The position numbers and the translations under genes were made by a program. A stretch of 64,000 nucleotides of DNA, from positions 721,371 to 785,370 of the forward strand of contig OU862902.1 in the NCBI GenBank assembly GCA_917880725.1. Direction: 5' to 3'. The DNA is from Selenia dentaria (taxonomy: Eukaryota; Arthropoda; Insecta; Lepidoptera; Geometridae). Shown one piece after another: positions 49,229 to 59,744 of this stretch. The notes beneath the pieces are model-generated. The model made no database searches. It saw nothing but the letters and a program-made list of their open reading frames with translations, and had not been told where the DNA came from. The stretch's first letter is position 1. Each line of letters starts with the position of its first letter.

Positions 49229-50420
49229 CTAATTTAGCACGTTGAGTGAAAATGTTGCCGAAATAGTGTCGGGATCTTCCTTCTTCACGAGTGCTGTTGG
49301 CGGTTTCTGGTCCGTTATTGTAGGTGTGTTACATCTGCACACGTAGCGTCGGGTCACTAGTACGATAGTGAGTACAGCTGCGCTCGATAGTATTACGTAG
49401 AATGGTATAGTTGTGTGGTAGAAAGCATCTGATTTATAATTATCCACACATAAGGAATGCTGGATCATTATTTTTTTCTTGGATGCTATGCAGGCCTTGG
49501 AGGTCAATGGAGTTCAGGTTAACATGGGTAGTTAGGTTACTTTGTTTCTCCTCGTCGTAGGGGATGTTCATCAGTTTGAGAGGTTGACCTTTGATCTCAT
49601 CATTGTCATTTGCAATAGTAAACTCTTGTGATTTCAGGTAATATCCAGCGGGAATCGTGGCGAGATAGCTTCCTTGCAGCATAGAGTAGTTCTTCTGGTT
49701 ACAGTTGAGTTGTACCTTCGTTTTATAAGGTAAGGACAGAACATAGTGTTGATCGTCAAGTTTCTCCAGAGCTTCTCTCGTCAGGGTGACTGTCGTGAAC
49801 TGGCAGGATTCCTGGATAACTTGATTGGTGATCAGCTCCTGGATGCAGTCAAATTTGGTTCGTATCTGGTGATTTTTCACACGCCTCTATGTACACGAAC
49901 GTCATTTCGTTAGTTGCTAGGAAGGGGAAGGAGGGGCTAAGAGCCTGAGCGTGTTTGTTAGGTACTACTGATAATCTAAAAAAATCGTAACTATCCGTAG
50001 AAAATATTGGAAACTTAAAAATAAAAACTACCTGCTCATTAATATAACACGATCCAGGTTTTATGATATCATAATATTCCCTAAGTTCTCAATCTAAAAT
50101 GTACTCTCTGCCATAAATTAATTTAAGTTTCGCAACCATTGACGTGTCTCTATATCTATAGTCGAATGGTTGGTACTAGAAGCTCGTATAAAAACTAAGG
50201 TATTTTCTATCATAATTAACTCCTGAGTCAAGTCCTCTACGTTTTCGCTTATAACTTCTAAGAGTTGAGCAAACTTAGCATACTTAATTAGGTTGTTTTC
50301 TCTGTATGCGTCACTCTTCAGTATCAATTCTAAAGTAGAGTTGATTTGATATTCGTTACTTACTATCTGCGCTATTACGTCATTATGTTTGGACATCCAC
50401 TCCTTACTCATACTGATATG
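49229..50420 (-). pseudogene. Env remnant of the errantivirus-like gypsy (minus copy)
   Basis: Three minus-strand frames cover the C-terminal two thirds of an Env protein of the baculovirus-F-like type. They are 50118-50411 (ectodomain helices), 49440-49880 (a region with ESCQFTTVTLTREAL) and 49229-49507 (a membrane segment near YVILSSAAVLTIVLV, then a basic Cys-rich tail). The segment stops abruptly near 50420, where LINE-like sequence begins. Frame changes separate the pieces. Such Env proteins mediate membrane fusion in related insect errantiviruses; this copy is broken and partial. Confidence 0.75.
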
Positions 50421-51986
50421 TGCGCAAAATTAAAAATTCCACATCATTTAGATCAATATCAGTAGTTGGCTGATTATTTTCGGGGGGCCAGCCACTCCCG
50501 CCGGCTTCGTCCATAAAAACAAAAGACAACTAATAATATGAACAATTCACAAAACTTACCAGTCAAACGAAGAATTATATAAAATACACACATGAACAAC
50601 TACTCTACATGAGATATGAGGTCTAGAAACTATTTATATGAATGAGATTAAAAACAAAAGATATTTTCACAAATTAGTTAAACGCCAGAGAAACCGGCCT
50701 CTATGCCGTTCCACGTCATTTTTAGCGTTATTTTCGCTAAAAACGCTCACAAGGGTTCTATACGAATGCACTATAGGAGAACTAGTGGAGCAAATATAAA
50801 ATACGACAACGACAGTGTTGCCAAAGATATAAAAATACAAATCTATTGAAAACGCTTATTTCGTAAATATCTAGATTCAATTAAATATAAATCTAGATTT
50901 AATGAAATATAAATCTAGATTCAATGAAATATACCTAAGCTAAGCTAAGCTTTTATAGTGACAGACTTTAATATGTATTTTGATAATAATATATAAATTG
51001 CTACTAATTTTAAGTTGACTCGGGGTAGCATGTACATACATAACTGTTATAACTTACATGTAAAGATAGAGAAAAGGGAAGCAATATAAATATGAATGTT
51101 CGGTGGAACATGTATATATACGAGTAGATGATATCTGCGATCGAAGTGATTCGACTAAATGCCAATTTCATATGTAAGATATTATTTAGAAGACAAAGAT
51201 ACTTCAGGTTATCTTGCAGGTTTTAATTTTTACTAATATGTCATCTGACACACATGTATTAATTGAGTTTCTATGGAAATTTAAAATCATAAATTGTAAA
51301 TAGCTAATTGAAAAGACAATAGTCGTGCCGGTTCATCTCTTGTCTATTTTTATTTTGGGGAACGGCTGTAGAGTCTAATTAATCAACTAAATGACGCTGT
51401 AAATTGAGTGCGTTTTTGATGCCTAAATGAAATTGCAATTTGGCAGATACTGAATGCTCGTACTATTCTTGCCATTTTTTTTATTCTTTTGAATTGCAAG
51501 TAAATCGATCAGTTAACACTAATAATAAAATAGAGTATGTACTATGTACATACAAATATAAAAATTAATCACCATGGAAAAAACTGTCATTCCATTTCAT
51601 CACTCATGACTTTATTTGGGCTTGTTCTCTTTCGTAGAAAACCCGTAATCCGTCAAACGAAACTTCATAGGTACCTAGTTCTTTTTAAGCTAGTCATTGA
51701 CGATCAGTTTTTCGCGTCAGTCTAGACGTAAAACTGTGACACACAATTGTTTAGGCCAACTAGAGTTCCCCACTCACTGGCGTCACTCTGGCTCTTCAGT
51801 TTTCGATAAAAAAAAATCTTATTCCGAAGAAAAAACATCAATCTTTACTGCCGCTACTGTTAGCAAAAATAGGAAGCAATTCTAGATATTTTTGTCGATG
51901 TTATTTACTTTTATAACTTTTGTACGTTACTTTCCACAAACATTCAGTTTTTTTTTTATTTATCAATAAATTATATCGTTACGGCA
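50421..51986. other. Non-coding stretch, possible LINE 5' leader and short repeats
   Basis: Next to the Env break, a minus-strand start at 50514 reads MDEAGGSGWPPENNQ and resembles the first residues of a Jockey-like LINE ORF1. It stops after 36 codons. Three imperfect 22-bp units with AAATCTAGATT lie at 50865-50926. The rest is AT-rich without features. A copy of CATTGACGATCAGTTTTTCG lies at about 51697. Confidence 0.35.
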
Positions 51987-52205
51987 AATTACGTAGGTCT
52001 ACTATATGAAGATCGCCGACGTTGCAGATGCACCGATAGTTATTGAACACGTGTAATTAGCTAACGTAGCAATGACGTCAATCGGACACTGCGTGTCAAA
52101 TCTATTTGTAAGAATAAGCATTCCATATTCCTACTTCGAAGCGGAATGGTTATTCATTAAGAAATAATTGTAAATTAATTTTTTTTCTTTTTAATTAATT
52201 AAATA

Positions 52206-53777
52206 CACTCGAGAGCAATGAATCCGGGTCACTTAAAGAATCCTAAAAATCTCGGAAACTAAAAATGCTAGGTTAATGCAATAAATTGTATTTAATAGAC
52301 AATGTAATACTCCTTAAATGAAGGTATTAAAACTTCTTAGTTATTGTAAAGTTATATCATAAAAAAATCAAATTTGAAAAAGGGCCACTTTCGAAGATGG
52401 AACTACGAAATTACAGCATTTGGTTTTGCTTTTGTTTGTAATCTGTCATTTATGTGGGTACATAAACCATGTTGATAGTGCTCTATATTCATTATTCAAG
52501 CTGAAATTATGTCGCTTACGCCTGAAGAATGCACCAGAATACTTACAATACTGGAAACCGGCTGGAGTCAGCGCGATACAGCCAGGACTGTCGGTGTGTC
52601 GCTGTCAACAGTACAAAGAGTTCTCCGACGTTACGAAGAAACTGGTTCTAACCTACGCAGACCAGGAACGGGCAGAACCAGGTGTACCATAGCACGAGAA
52701 GACCGATACTTGGTGAACACCATGCTTCGAAATCGCTTTCTCACAGGAACTGAACTCACAAATCAGTTTCGACGCCTCGGAGGAAGTAACCCAAGTGCAT
52801 GGACAGTAAGACGTCGGCTTGCTGAATCTAACTTAAAACCCCTTAGACCTGCAAACGGCCCTAAACTGGAGCGTGGGCATCGTATTTCAAGACTAAGATA
52901 TGCCCAGAGCCACGTAAATTGGAGTATTGAAGATTGGTCAAAAGTTATGTTCTCCGGCGAATCAAAATTTATGCTCTACAAGCACGATGGAAGACACAGA
53001 GTGTATCGAAGACCAGGGGAAAGATTCAAGCAAGCATGCATCGAAGAAAAAGTAGCCTACGGTGGTGGGTCTGTACTTGTGTGGGCCGGAATTTCTTCTG
53101 AAAGTCGCACAGAGCTGGTGATCATAGAAAACGGCTCTTTAACTAGCGAAAGATATGTGGAAGAAATCCTCAATGATCACGTTGGTCCATTTATGGTCAA
53201 TTTAGGTGAGGATGCTATATTTATGCATGACAATGCCCGACCTCATACAGGTAGGATTGTGAATGACTACCTTCAAGAGATGAACATTACTCGTATGGAG
53301 TGGCCAACGCGCAGCCCGGATATCAACCCGATCGAGCATGCTTGGGACGAGCTAGGCAGATGCGTAAAACAACGAAACCCTCCCCCAATCACGCTTCGTG
53401 AGCTCAAAATTGCTCTCACAGAGGAATGGGAGAATATTCCCCAAAATCGTATAAGGAACTTGGTGTACAGCATGCCAAACCACGTAAACGCAGTAATGGA
53501 AGCACGAGGAGGCAATACGAAGTATTAAAATTCAAGAAAATCGTAATAAAGTTCAAAAATTTCATGTTTCCTATTTTTGTTTTAAGGAGAGATCAGCAGT
53601 ATTTTTCTTTATGTAATTTTGTGTTAATAAAATGTATGGTGACTCATATTTTTTTTTACTTTCATTTAAGGAGTATTACATTGTCTATTAAATACAATTT
53701 ATTGCATTAACCTATCATTTTTAGTTTCCGAGATTTTTAACATTCTTTAAGTGACCCGGATTCATTGCTCTCGAGTG
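52206..53777 (+). mobile_element. Tc1-type transposon with ~115-bp inverted repeats
   Basis: Both ends begin CACTCGAGAGCAATGAATCC and stay inverted copies for about 115 bp with only a few differences. TA flanks both sides (52204-52205 and 53778-53779), the Tc1/mariner duplication. One open transposase gene lies between. Unusually long and well-preserved repeats and an open frame mark a young copy. The insertion is inside the gypsy 5' LTR. Confidence 0.95.
52509..53528 (+). CDS. Tc1-type transposase with first catalytic Asp replaced by Gly
   Basis: The protein has 339 residues from the ATG at 52509. The N-terminal helix-turn-helix pair covers about residues 1-110 (SQRDTARTVGVSLSTVQRVL; GTGRTRCT between). 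The catalytic domain is of the DD34E type: MHDNARPHT carries D241 and SPDINPIEHAW carries E276, with 34 residues between. At the first position, where relatives read FSDESKF, this copy reads FSGESKF: codon GGC at 52956-52958 gives G150. The change fits a single A-to-G transition. The enzyme is therefore expected to be catalytically inactive despite the intact frame. It could still bind the inverted repeats. Confidence 0.95.
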   Translation: MSLTPEECTRILTILETGWSQRDTARTVGVSLSTVQRVLRRYEETGSNLRRPGTGRTRCTIAREDRYLVNTMLRNRFLTGTELTNQFRRLGGSNPSAWTVRRRLAESNLKPLRPANGPKLERGHRISRLRYAQSHVNWSIEDWSKVMFSGESKFMLYKHDGRHRVYRRPGERFKQACIEEKVAYGGGSVLVWAGISSESRTELVIIENGSLTSERYVEEILNDHVGPFMVNLGEDAIFMHDNARPHTGRIVNDYLQEMNITRMEWPTRSPDINPIEHAWDELGRCVKQRNPPPITLRELKIALTEEWENIPQNRIRNLVYSMPNHVNAVMEARGGNTKY

Positions 53778-53829
53778 TATTTAAATTAAATTCGGTTTTT
53801 TTCGATCTTCTAACTGCCGTTAACGTAAT

Positions 53830-53847
53830 TGGCGCAGTCGGTAGGAT
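53830..53847 (+). promoter_or_regulatory. Primer-binding site, tRNA-Ser type
   Basis: TGGCGCAGTCGGTAGGAT begins with the last base of the LTR. From memory of insect tRNA-Ser, its 3' end CGACTGCGCCA is complementary, with probably one mismatch further in. Several insect errantiviruses use tRNA-Ser. Confidence 0.7.
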
Positions 53848-54192
53848 ATCCACGGGAACACGTCAGGACTCCATCTCACATCGATAACTAGGACGATAAA
53901 ACTCCCGGGTGGCTGTCAAGCACCATTTTGGATATCTGAACTTACGGACCAGCGGCAGGGCAGAGGAGAATCTAGCAATCGATTCACAGAGGAAAACCAG
54001 AGATGAAATATATGTAAGTACGCTTGAATTATTCTCGTGTGTTGCTCCTTTTGAATCTTGAACCTTCAAGATTTACCATCCCAGAGCCTCTAGTTCGCGG
54101 GAACCTGAATCACGCCAGGCCCGCCAGCGAACAGTAGATAGTAATAGAGATATAGTTGTAGATAATTTAGAAATAGATAACTCAGTTTAAAC

Positions 54193-55428
54193 ATGTCTCA
54201 CGACCCGGACACAATCCTCAAGGCCCTCCACCTTGTCCCGGATTTTGATGGCAACCCTAACGTGCTCACACGTTTCGTCAAAATCTGTGACTCATTAGCG
54301 ACTAAGTACCTAAGTGACGCGGCCGGAAGTGAATTTTCCAACTTATGTTTGGTGAACGGAATTTTAAATAAAATAACTGGAACCGCTACATGTACTATAA
54401 ATTCTAACGGCATACCAGAGAGTTGGCTAGGTATCCGAACTGCGTTAATAAATAACTTTTCGGATCAGCGTGACGAAACGGCACTGTACAATGACCTTTC
54501 TTTAGCTGCACAGGGCACAAAATCATCACAAGAATTTTATGACCATTGCCAAACTCTGTTCAGTACACTTATGACATATGTAAGCTTACACGAGCCTATG
54601 CACACTACTATAGAGGCGAAACGTGAATTATACAAAAAGGTTACAATGCAAGCTTATGTTCGCGGTCTTAAAGAACCCTTAGGTTCTCGTATTAGATGCA
54701 TGCGCCCTGCGACAATCGAGAAGGCGCTTGAATATGTCCAAGAAGAGCTTAACATCATGTACTTACAATCGCGAAACGAAGGCTCTAGAAATTCGCAGAC
54801 CCCTAAGGTCTCACCCGCGCTTCCCGCTATACCTTATATACCACCGCGACCTCAGAACTTCCAGGCACCGATGCCTGTCTGGCCCGCACCTGTAGGCATG
54901 CGCCCCATGCGGCCCCCGCCTCAACCTTTTAAATATGCTGAGCCAAACGCATATCGTATGCCAACTAATATGCAACGAATGTTCGCTGCACCGCCGCCTA
55001 ACTATAACCCACGTAGTAACGTTTTTCGGTTACCACCCCGAAATGTTCCGCCCCAAACTCAAGACCCTCAGCCTATGAGCGGAATTCAGCGCTTCACTCC
55101 TAAACCGCTGCCCCCTACTAAAATGCTTACCGGACATGACTGGAATAAGCATGGTAACCCACCACCGTATAATTATTTAAAATCGCGCGAAATGCATATG
55201 AATGAATGCGCGGCTCATAATGACTCGTATTACAATTACTACGAACCGGAGTACAATTACGACACTGATTATAACTATAGTGATTTTACCACCGGTTTCG
55301 CTTGTGACTCGACTTATCATGACATGACTTTTAACAACCAAGTATCTGACGATTATCAACCACAGGCAGGAACTAGTCATGATGAACAGGATTTTCAGGT
55401 GGTTTCGAATTCACCAAAACCAACATAG
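54193..55428 (+). CDS. Gag of the errantivirus-like gypsy
   Basis: The protein has 411 residues from the ATG at 54193. The N-terminal 200 residues are a retroviral-type capsid region (ILNKITGTATCTI, WLGIRTALINNFSDQRDE, KLYKKV-like helices, QAYVRGLKEPLGSRIRC). The C-terminal half is proline- and tyrosine-rich without a zinc knuckle, as in errantiviruses. Gag would form the particle core. The frame is intact. It ends at TAG 55426-55428. The pol frame, open from 55386, overlaps it by 43 nt in the -1 phase, which fits -1 frameshifting. Confidence 0.85.
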   Translation: MSHDPDTILKALHLVPDFDGNPNVLTRFVKICDSLATKYLSDAAGSEFSNLCLVNGILNKITGTATCTINSNGIPESWLGIRTALINNFSDQRDETALYNDLSLAAQGTKSSQEFYDHCQTLFSTLMTYVSLHEPMHTTIEAKRELYKKVTMQAYVRGLKEPLGSRIRCMRPATIEKALEYVQEELNIMYLQSRNEGSRNSQTPKVSPALPAIPYIPPRPQNFQAPMPVWPAPVGMRPMRPPPQPFKYAEPNAYRMPTNMQRMFAAPPPNYNPRSNVFRLPPRNVPPQTQDPQPMSGIQRFTPKPLPPTKMLTGHDWNKHGNPPPYNYLKSREMHMNECAAHNDSYYNYYEPEYNYDTDYNYSDFTTGFACDSTYHDMTFNNQVSDDYQPQAGTSHDEQDFQVVSNSPKPT

Positions 55429-57699
55429 AATTATACCTTCAAACGCAGAGGCAATTGCCTTATATTCAGATTGCAGACCCCCCATTAAAACTACTTTTAG
55501 ACACTGGGGCTAACCAATCTTTTATTAGCCCCGAGGCTGTAAAAAAATATTTTTCAGAATATCCTCTCAATTTTGATCCATTCGAAGTTACCAACATACA
55601 CGCGACAAGTAAAAAAAACTACTCTATTACTTTACCGTGTTTTGCAGAGTTCAGTGAACCTGATAGTATTAAGCTTTTTATATACAAGTTTCAAGATTAT
55701 TTCGACGGGCTCATAGGTTTAGATTTGCTACGTTACTTGGAGGCCCGAATCGATTTGAGAGAAGGTCAACTTTTAACACGGACCGCTATGAACCCTATTC
55801 GGATGTACAACTCATGTAATGTGAACTTGTATGAAAATATCATACCAGCGGGGACTTCTAAAGTAATTCGCATCCCCGTAGATTCTAGTGACGGTGATGT
55901 TTTCATTACGGAGCAAGTCCTTTGTAATTGCATAGTTCATGAATGTGTTACCACTGTCACTAATAATCGCGGCTATTTAGAAGTCGAGAACCCGACACCG
56001 AACGATATAATATTCTCGCTCGATCGGCCAGCTCACGCGGAATTATTTAATACCGAGTGCACGCGTACGCAGCTACCGTCGACCCGCGCACGAGATGTTA
56101 CTTCACGGTTACGTACTGACCACTTGAACGAAGTAGAAAAGGCTAATTTGATAGCTCTTTGCTCGAAATAGTCGGATGTTTTTTTATATTGAAGGTGAAA
56201 ATCTAACATTCTCGAACCAAATAAAACATCACATCCGAACAACCGATGAAATACCGGTTCACACAAAGAGTTATCGGTACCCTTTTGTACATCGACAAGA
56301 GGTTAGCGACCAGATCAATAAAATGTTAGCTCAAGGCATTATTCGACCCTCCGAGTCCGCGTGGAGCTCACCAATATGGATAGTTCCGAAAAAGACGGAC
56401 GCCTCGGGCAAACAAAAATGGCGCTTAGTAGTTGACTTTAGAAAGCTCAATGAAAAGACCATTGATGACAAGTATCCTATCCCTAACATAGCAGATGTTT
56501 TGGACAAATTGGGGAAGTGTCAGTACTTTAGTACCCTGGACCTGGCCAGTGGCTTCTACCAGGTTGAAATGGATCCCACCGATATTCAGAAGACCGCTTT
56601 CAATGTGGAACATGGTCATTTTGAGTTCCTCCGAATGCCAATGGGATTGAAGAACTCACCTTCCACATTCCAAAGAGTTATGGATAATATCCTCAGAGGT
56701 CTCCAGAACCAGATCTGCTTGGTATATCTGGATGACATAATAGTATTCAGTACCTCACTGCAGGAGCACATAACGAATCTTGAGAAAGTGTTCCAAAGAC
56801 TCAGGGAATCCAACTTCAAGATACAAATGGACAAGTCCGAGTTCTTGAAGCTGGAAACAGCCTACTTGGGTCACATTATTAGCAGCGAGGGTGTGAAACC
56901 TAACCCTGACAAAATAGAGGCAATACAGAAGCATCCGATGCCTAAAACTCCTAAAGAAATTAAACAGTTTTTAGGTCTCTTAGGTTACTATCGAAAATTC
57001 ATACCAGATTTTTCACGTATCACTAAACCCTTGACACAATGCTTGAAAAAGGGTAAGAAAATTGCCTTTGACCCCGACTATGTCAAAAGTTTTTAACGAT
57101 GTAAGACGTTACTGACAAATGACCCGATACTCAAATACCCTGACTTCAACAAAGATTTTATTCTAACGACTGACGCTTCAAACGTAGATATAGGAGCCAT
57201 TTTATCACAAGGCCCCATAGGAGCCGATAAACCTATCTCTTATGCATCTCTTACACTCAATGATAGCGAACTTAACTGCAGTACCATTGAGAAGGAGCTA
57301 TTGGCTATAGTTTGGGCCACGAAATACTTCAGACCATACTTATTCGGACGGAAGTTTAAAATCTTGACTGACCATAAACCATTACAGTGGATGATGAATT
57401 TGAAAGAGCCAAATTCACGTCTCACAAGATGGCGACTTCGACTCAGTGAATATGACTTCACCGTTATATATAAAAAAGGCAAAAATAACACAAACGCTGA
57501 TGCTTTGTCTCGTATAGAGATCGATACTAAAGAGTCTAGGACATTGTTCGAAGATATCGAAGAATTAAACTCTATATTAGGCATTCCATCTGAATCCATA
57601 CAGGGTAACCCATCTAACTCGGTACCCGCTCATCAAGCGAACTCCTCGACAGAAACAGTGCACACCAGCAACGAAAATCCTATACTAGAGATCCCTATT
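55386..57699 (+). pseudogene. Gypsy pol: protease, reverse transcriptase, RNase H
   Basis: The protease core reads LKLLLDTGANQSFISPE near 55490. The frame is broken by a TAG at 56169-56171 and an extra T in the run at 56179-56185. The reverse transcriptase follows from 56176: WRLVVDFRKLNEKTIDDKYP, FSTLDLASGFYQ and the catalytic LVYLDDIIVFS. RNase H shows LTTDASNVDIGAILSQG, IEKELLAIVWA and LTDHKPLQWMM. One more TAA lies at 57094-57096. The catalytic residues are preserved. At 57700 the frame runs in phase into the inserted LINE until 57807. Confidence 0.85.
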
Positions 57700-59607
57700 T
57701 TTTATTTTATCCCCTTTATTGACAAAATATCACCAATACCAAATTTGGGAGAAAGGGTAACGCGACATATAACCAAACGCAAAAACTCAATGTTTTTGAC
57801 ACCATGAATACCTTATGACATATATAAAATAATAAATAACTTAAAAAATACCAATAGTGTGGGATACGACGGAATTGCTACAAAAACTATTAAATATGTT
57901 AATATTGCTATCTGTAGCCACCTAAGCCACATACTGAATCTTTGCATTAGTACAGGAATATTTCCTGAAGAACTAAAAAAGAGCGTTGTTATACCATTGT
58001 TTAAAAAGGAAAACAGGGAACTCATGGAATACTACAGACCGATAGCCTTAATACCAATAATTTCAAAAATCTATGAAAAGTATTTGTATCAACAGCTTAA
58101 TGACTATTTCGAAAAACATAATATTCTTTGTTATGAGCAAAAGGGGTTTAGACAGAACAAGACAATCAATTTAGCCATCCATGACTTTCTCAATAAAGTA
58201 ATGACAAATGTAGATAAAAATAATGCAGTATACGCCATCTATTGCGATATGACTCAAGCTTTTGACTACGTGAATCATGACATTCTGTTTAACATATTAG
58301 AAGCATATGGTGTAAGGGGTAACGTATTGGATTTGATTACATCATATCTAACAAATACGAAGCAAGTAACCAAAATTAATAAAATTAACCTAAATACTAA
58401 AACTGAAGAAGTTTACACATCCACGGAACGTATAGTACAATTTGGAGTACCACAGGGCAGCGTAATAGGACCACTCCTCTTCATTATTTACATAAATGAT
58501 TTACCCAGAGTATCAAAACACCCATTCTCTCTTTTTGCAGATGACAGTACAGTTACAATTCCATGTGAAAATAGACTAATTTATGAAACTGACATTAATA
58601 ATACTTTAAATTCAATAATAATGTGGCTTAATAACAATAATTTAAAAATTAATATAAATAAAACAAATATAATGCAATTTTCTCAAAGATTTAATTATAT
58701 CTCTGACATCAATATAACATATCAAGACAGTAAGATAAATGAAGTAGACGCGGCAAAGTTTCTTGGCCTAACAATTGATAAGAAATTAGACTGGAAAGCC
58801 CACACAACTGAACTAAGCAAAAAATTGAGTAGCTCTGCTTACGCTCTCCACAAACTCAGTTACATAATTGGGAAAGAAGTTCTTAAAACAGCATATCATG
58901 GTCTTGTGGCTTCGGTACTAAGATATGGCTTAATATTTTGGGGGAACTCAACCAACGTCAACCTAGTTTTCAAAGCTCAAAAACGATGCATTCGATCTAT
59001 GTTTGGCCTACAAGTAACGGACATTTGTAAATCAAAATTTATTGAGAATAATATTTTAACACTTCCGTCACTCTATATCTTAGAGGTATCACTATTTGTT
59101 AAAACTAATCCGCAACTATTCACACAACTATCAGACACAGTTCAACGAAACAGACGCGACCAAAGTAAACTAAATCTGCATTCAGCCAAGAAAGCGCTCA
59201 TGCGCAATAGCATCTTTTGCATGGGTCCCGTTATCTACAACAGGTTACCGCAATGCCTCAGAGACTTAAACGCTAATAAATTCAAAATAAATATTAGAAA
59301 TATATTAGTAAAAAAATGCTATTACAACGTAAGCGAATTCTTAACTGACAATGTATTTCTTATTGCTACTGATACCTTGATATGACATTATTAATATATA
59401 TAACCTTACGACATTTTTGTAACAACAATCAATTTCAATGTTATTATTCATGTGAAATTTATTATTATTGTAAATGACGGCCATCTCGCTACATTTGTAC
59501 GCCTAAAACAAGCAAAACATGTTGATACAGACCTAGCTTAAGACCACATGCATGTTATTATTATATGTATGACATCACATGTTTTTCGCAAATAAAAATT
59601 ATCTTAT
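57700..59607 (+). mobile_element. 5'-truncated CR1/Jockey-like LINE inside gypsy pol
   Basis: CCTATT occurs at 57694-57699 and 59608-59613, and gypsy coding sequence reads sensibly across. The insert begins just before the reverse transcriptase of a LINE close to the one at 12.6-18 kb. It ends in an A-rich 3' part with AAATAAAAATTATC. It is 5'-truncated, as most LINE copies are. Confidence 0.8.
57814..59385 (+). CDS. Reverse transcriptase of the inserted LINE (partial)
   Basis: The frame is open over more than 508 codons. It includes NTNSVGYDGIATKTIKYVN, YYRPIALIPIISKIYEKYL, KGFRQNKTINLAIHDF, YCDMTQAFDYVNHDILFN, FGVPQGSVIGPLLFIIY and the catalytic LFADDSTVTI. KFLGLTIDKKLDWKAH and the C-terminal LPSLYILEVSLFVK follow. 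A TGA at 57805-57807 lies just upstream, where related copies have Thr. No endonuclease or start codon remains, so it cannot be a working gene. The long open frame shows a fairly recent insertion. Confidence 0.85.
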   Translation, partial: YDIYKIINNLKNTNSVGYDGIATKTIKYVNIAICSHLSHILNLCISTGIFPEELKKSVVIPLFKKENRELMEYYRPIALIPIISKIYEKYLYQQLNDYFEKHNILCYEQKGFRQNKTINLAIHDFLNKVMTNVDKNNAVYAIYCDMTQAFDYVNHDILFNILEAYGVRGNVLDLITSYLTNTKQVTKINKINLNTKTEEVYTSTERIVQFGVPQGSVIGPLLFIIYINDLPRVSKHPFSLFADDSTVTIPCENRLIYETDINNTLNSIIMWLNNNNLKININKTNIMQFSQRFNYISDINITYQDSKINEVDAAKFLGLTIDKKLDWKAHTTELSKKLSSSAYALHKLSYIIGKEVLKTAYHGLVASVLRYGLIFWGNSTNVNLVFKAQKRCIRSMFGLQVTDICKSKFIENNILTLPSLYILEVSLFVKTNPQLFTQLSDTVQRNRRDQSKLNLHSAKKALMRNSIFCMGPVIYNRLPQCLRDLNANKFKINIRNILVKKCYYNVSEFLTDNVFLIATDTLI

Positions 59608-59613
59608 CCTATT

Positions 59614-59744
59614 ACAGACGAACCTTTTAAAAAATTTAACCGACAGATACGTTTTAGCCTTGTTAGTGACGCGAAAAAACGGCCCGTAATAACTAAACCG
59701 TTTGATACACACACACGTATAAGTATTCAATTATCAGAGTCGAA
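59614..59744 (+). pseudogene. Gypsy pol, RNase H-integrase linker
   Basis: The gypsy frame resumes after the LINE with DEPFKKFNRQIRFSLVSDA and THTRISIQLSES. It then meets the inverted-repeat element at 59745. It belongs to the region before the integrase zinc finger. Confidence 0.65.

Larger units (their letters stand above)
51987..53830 (+). repeat. 5' LTR of the gypsy element, split by Tc1
   Basis: The LTR parts are 51987-52205 and about 53780-53830, which together give about 267 bp, the same length as the minus-copy LTR. It starts AATTACGTAGG and ends GTTAACGTAATT. The Tc1 element sits at a TA in the run TTAAATA. Confidence 0.85.
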
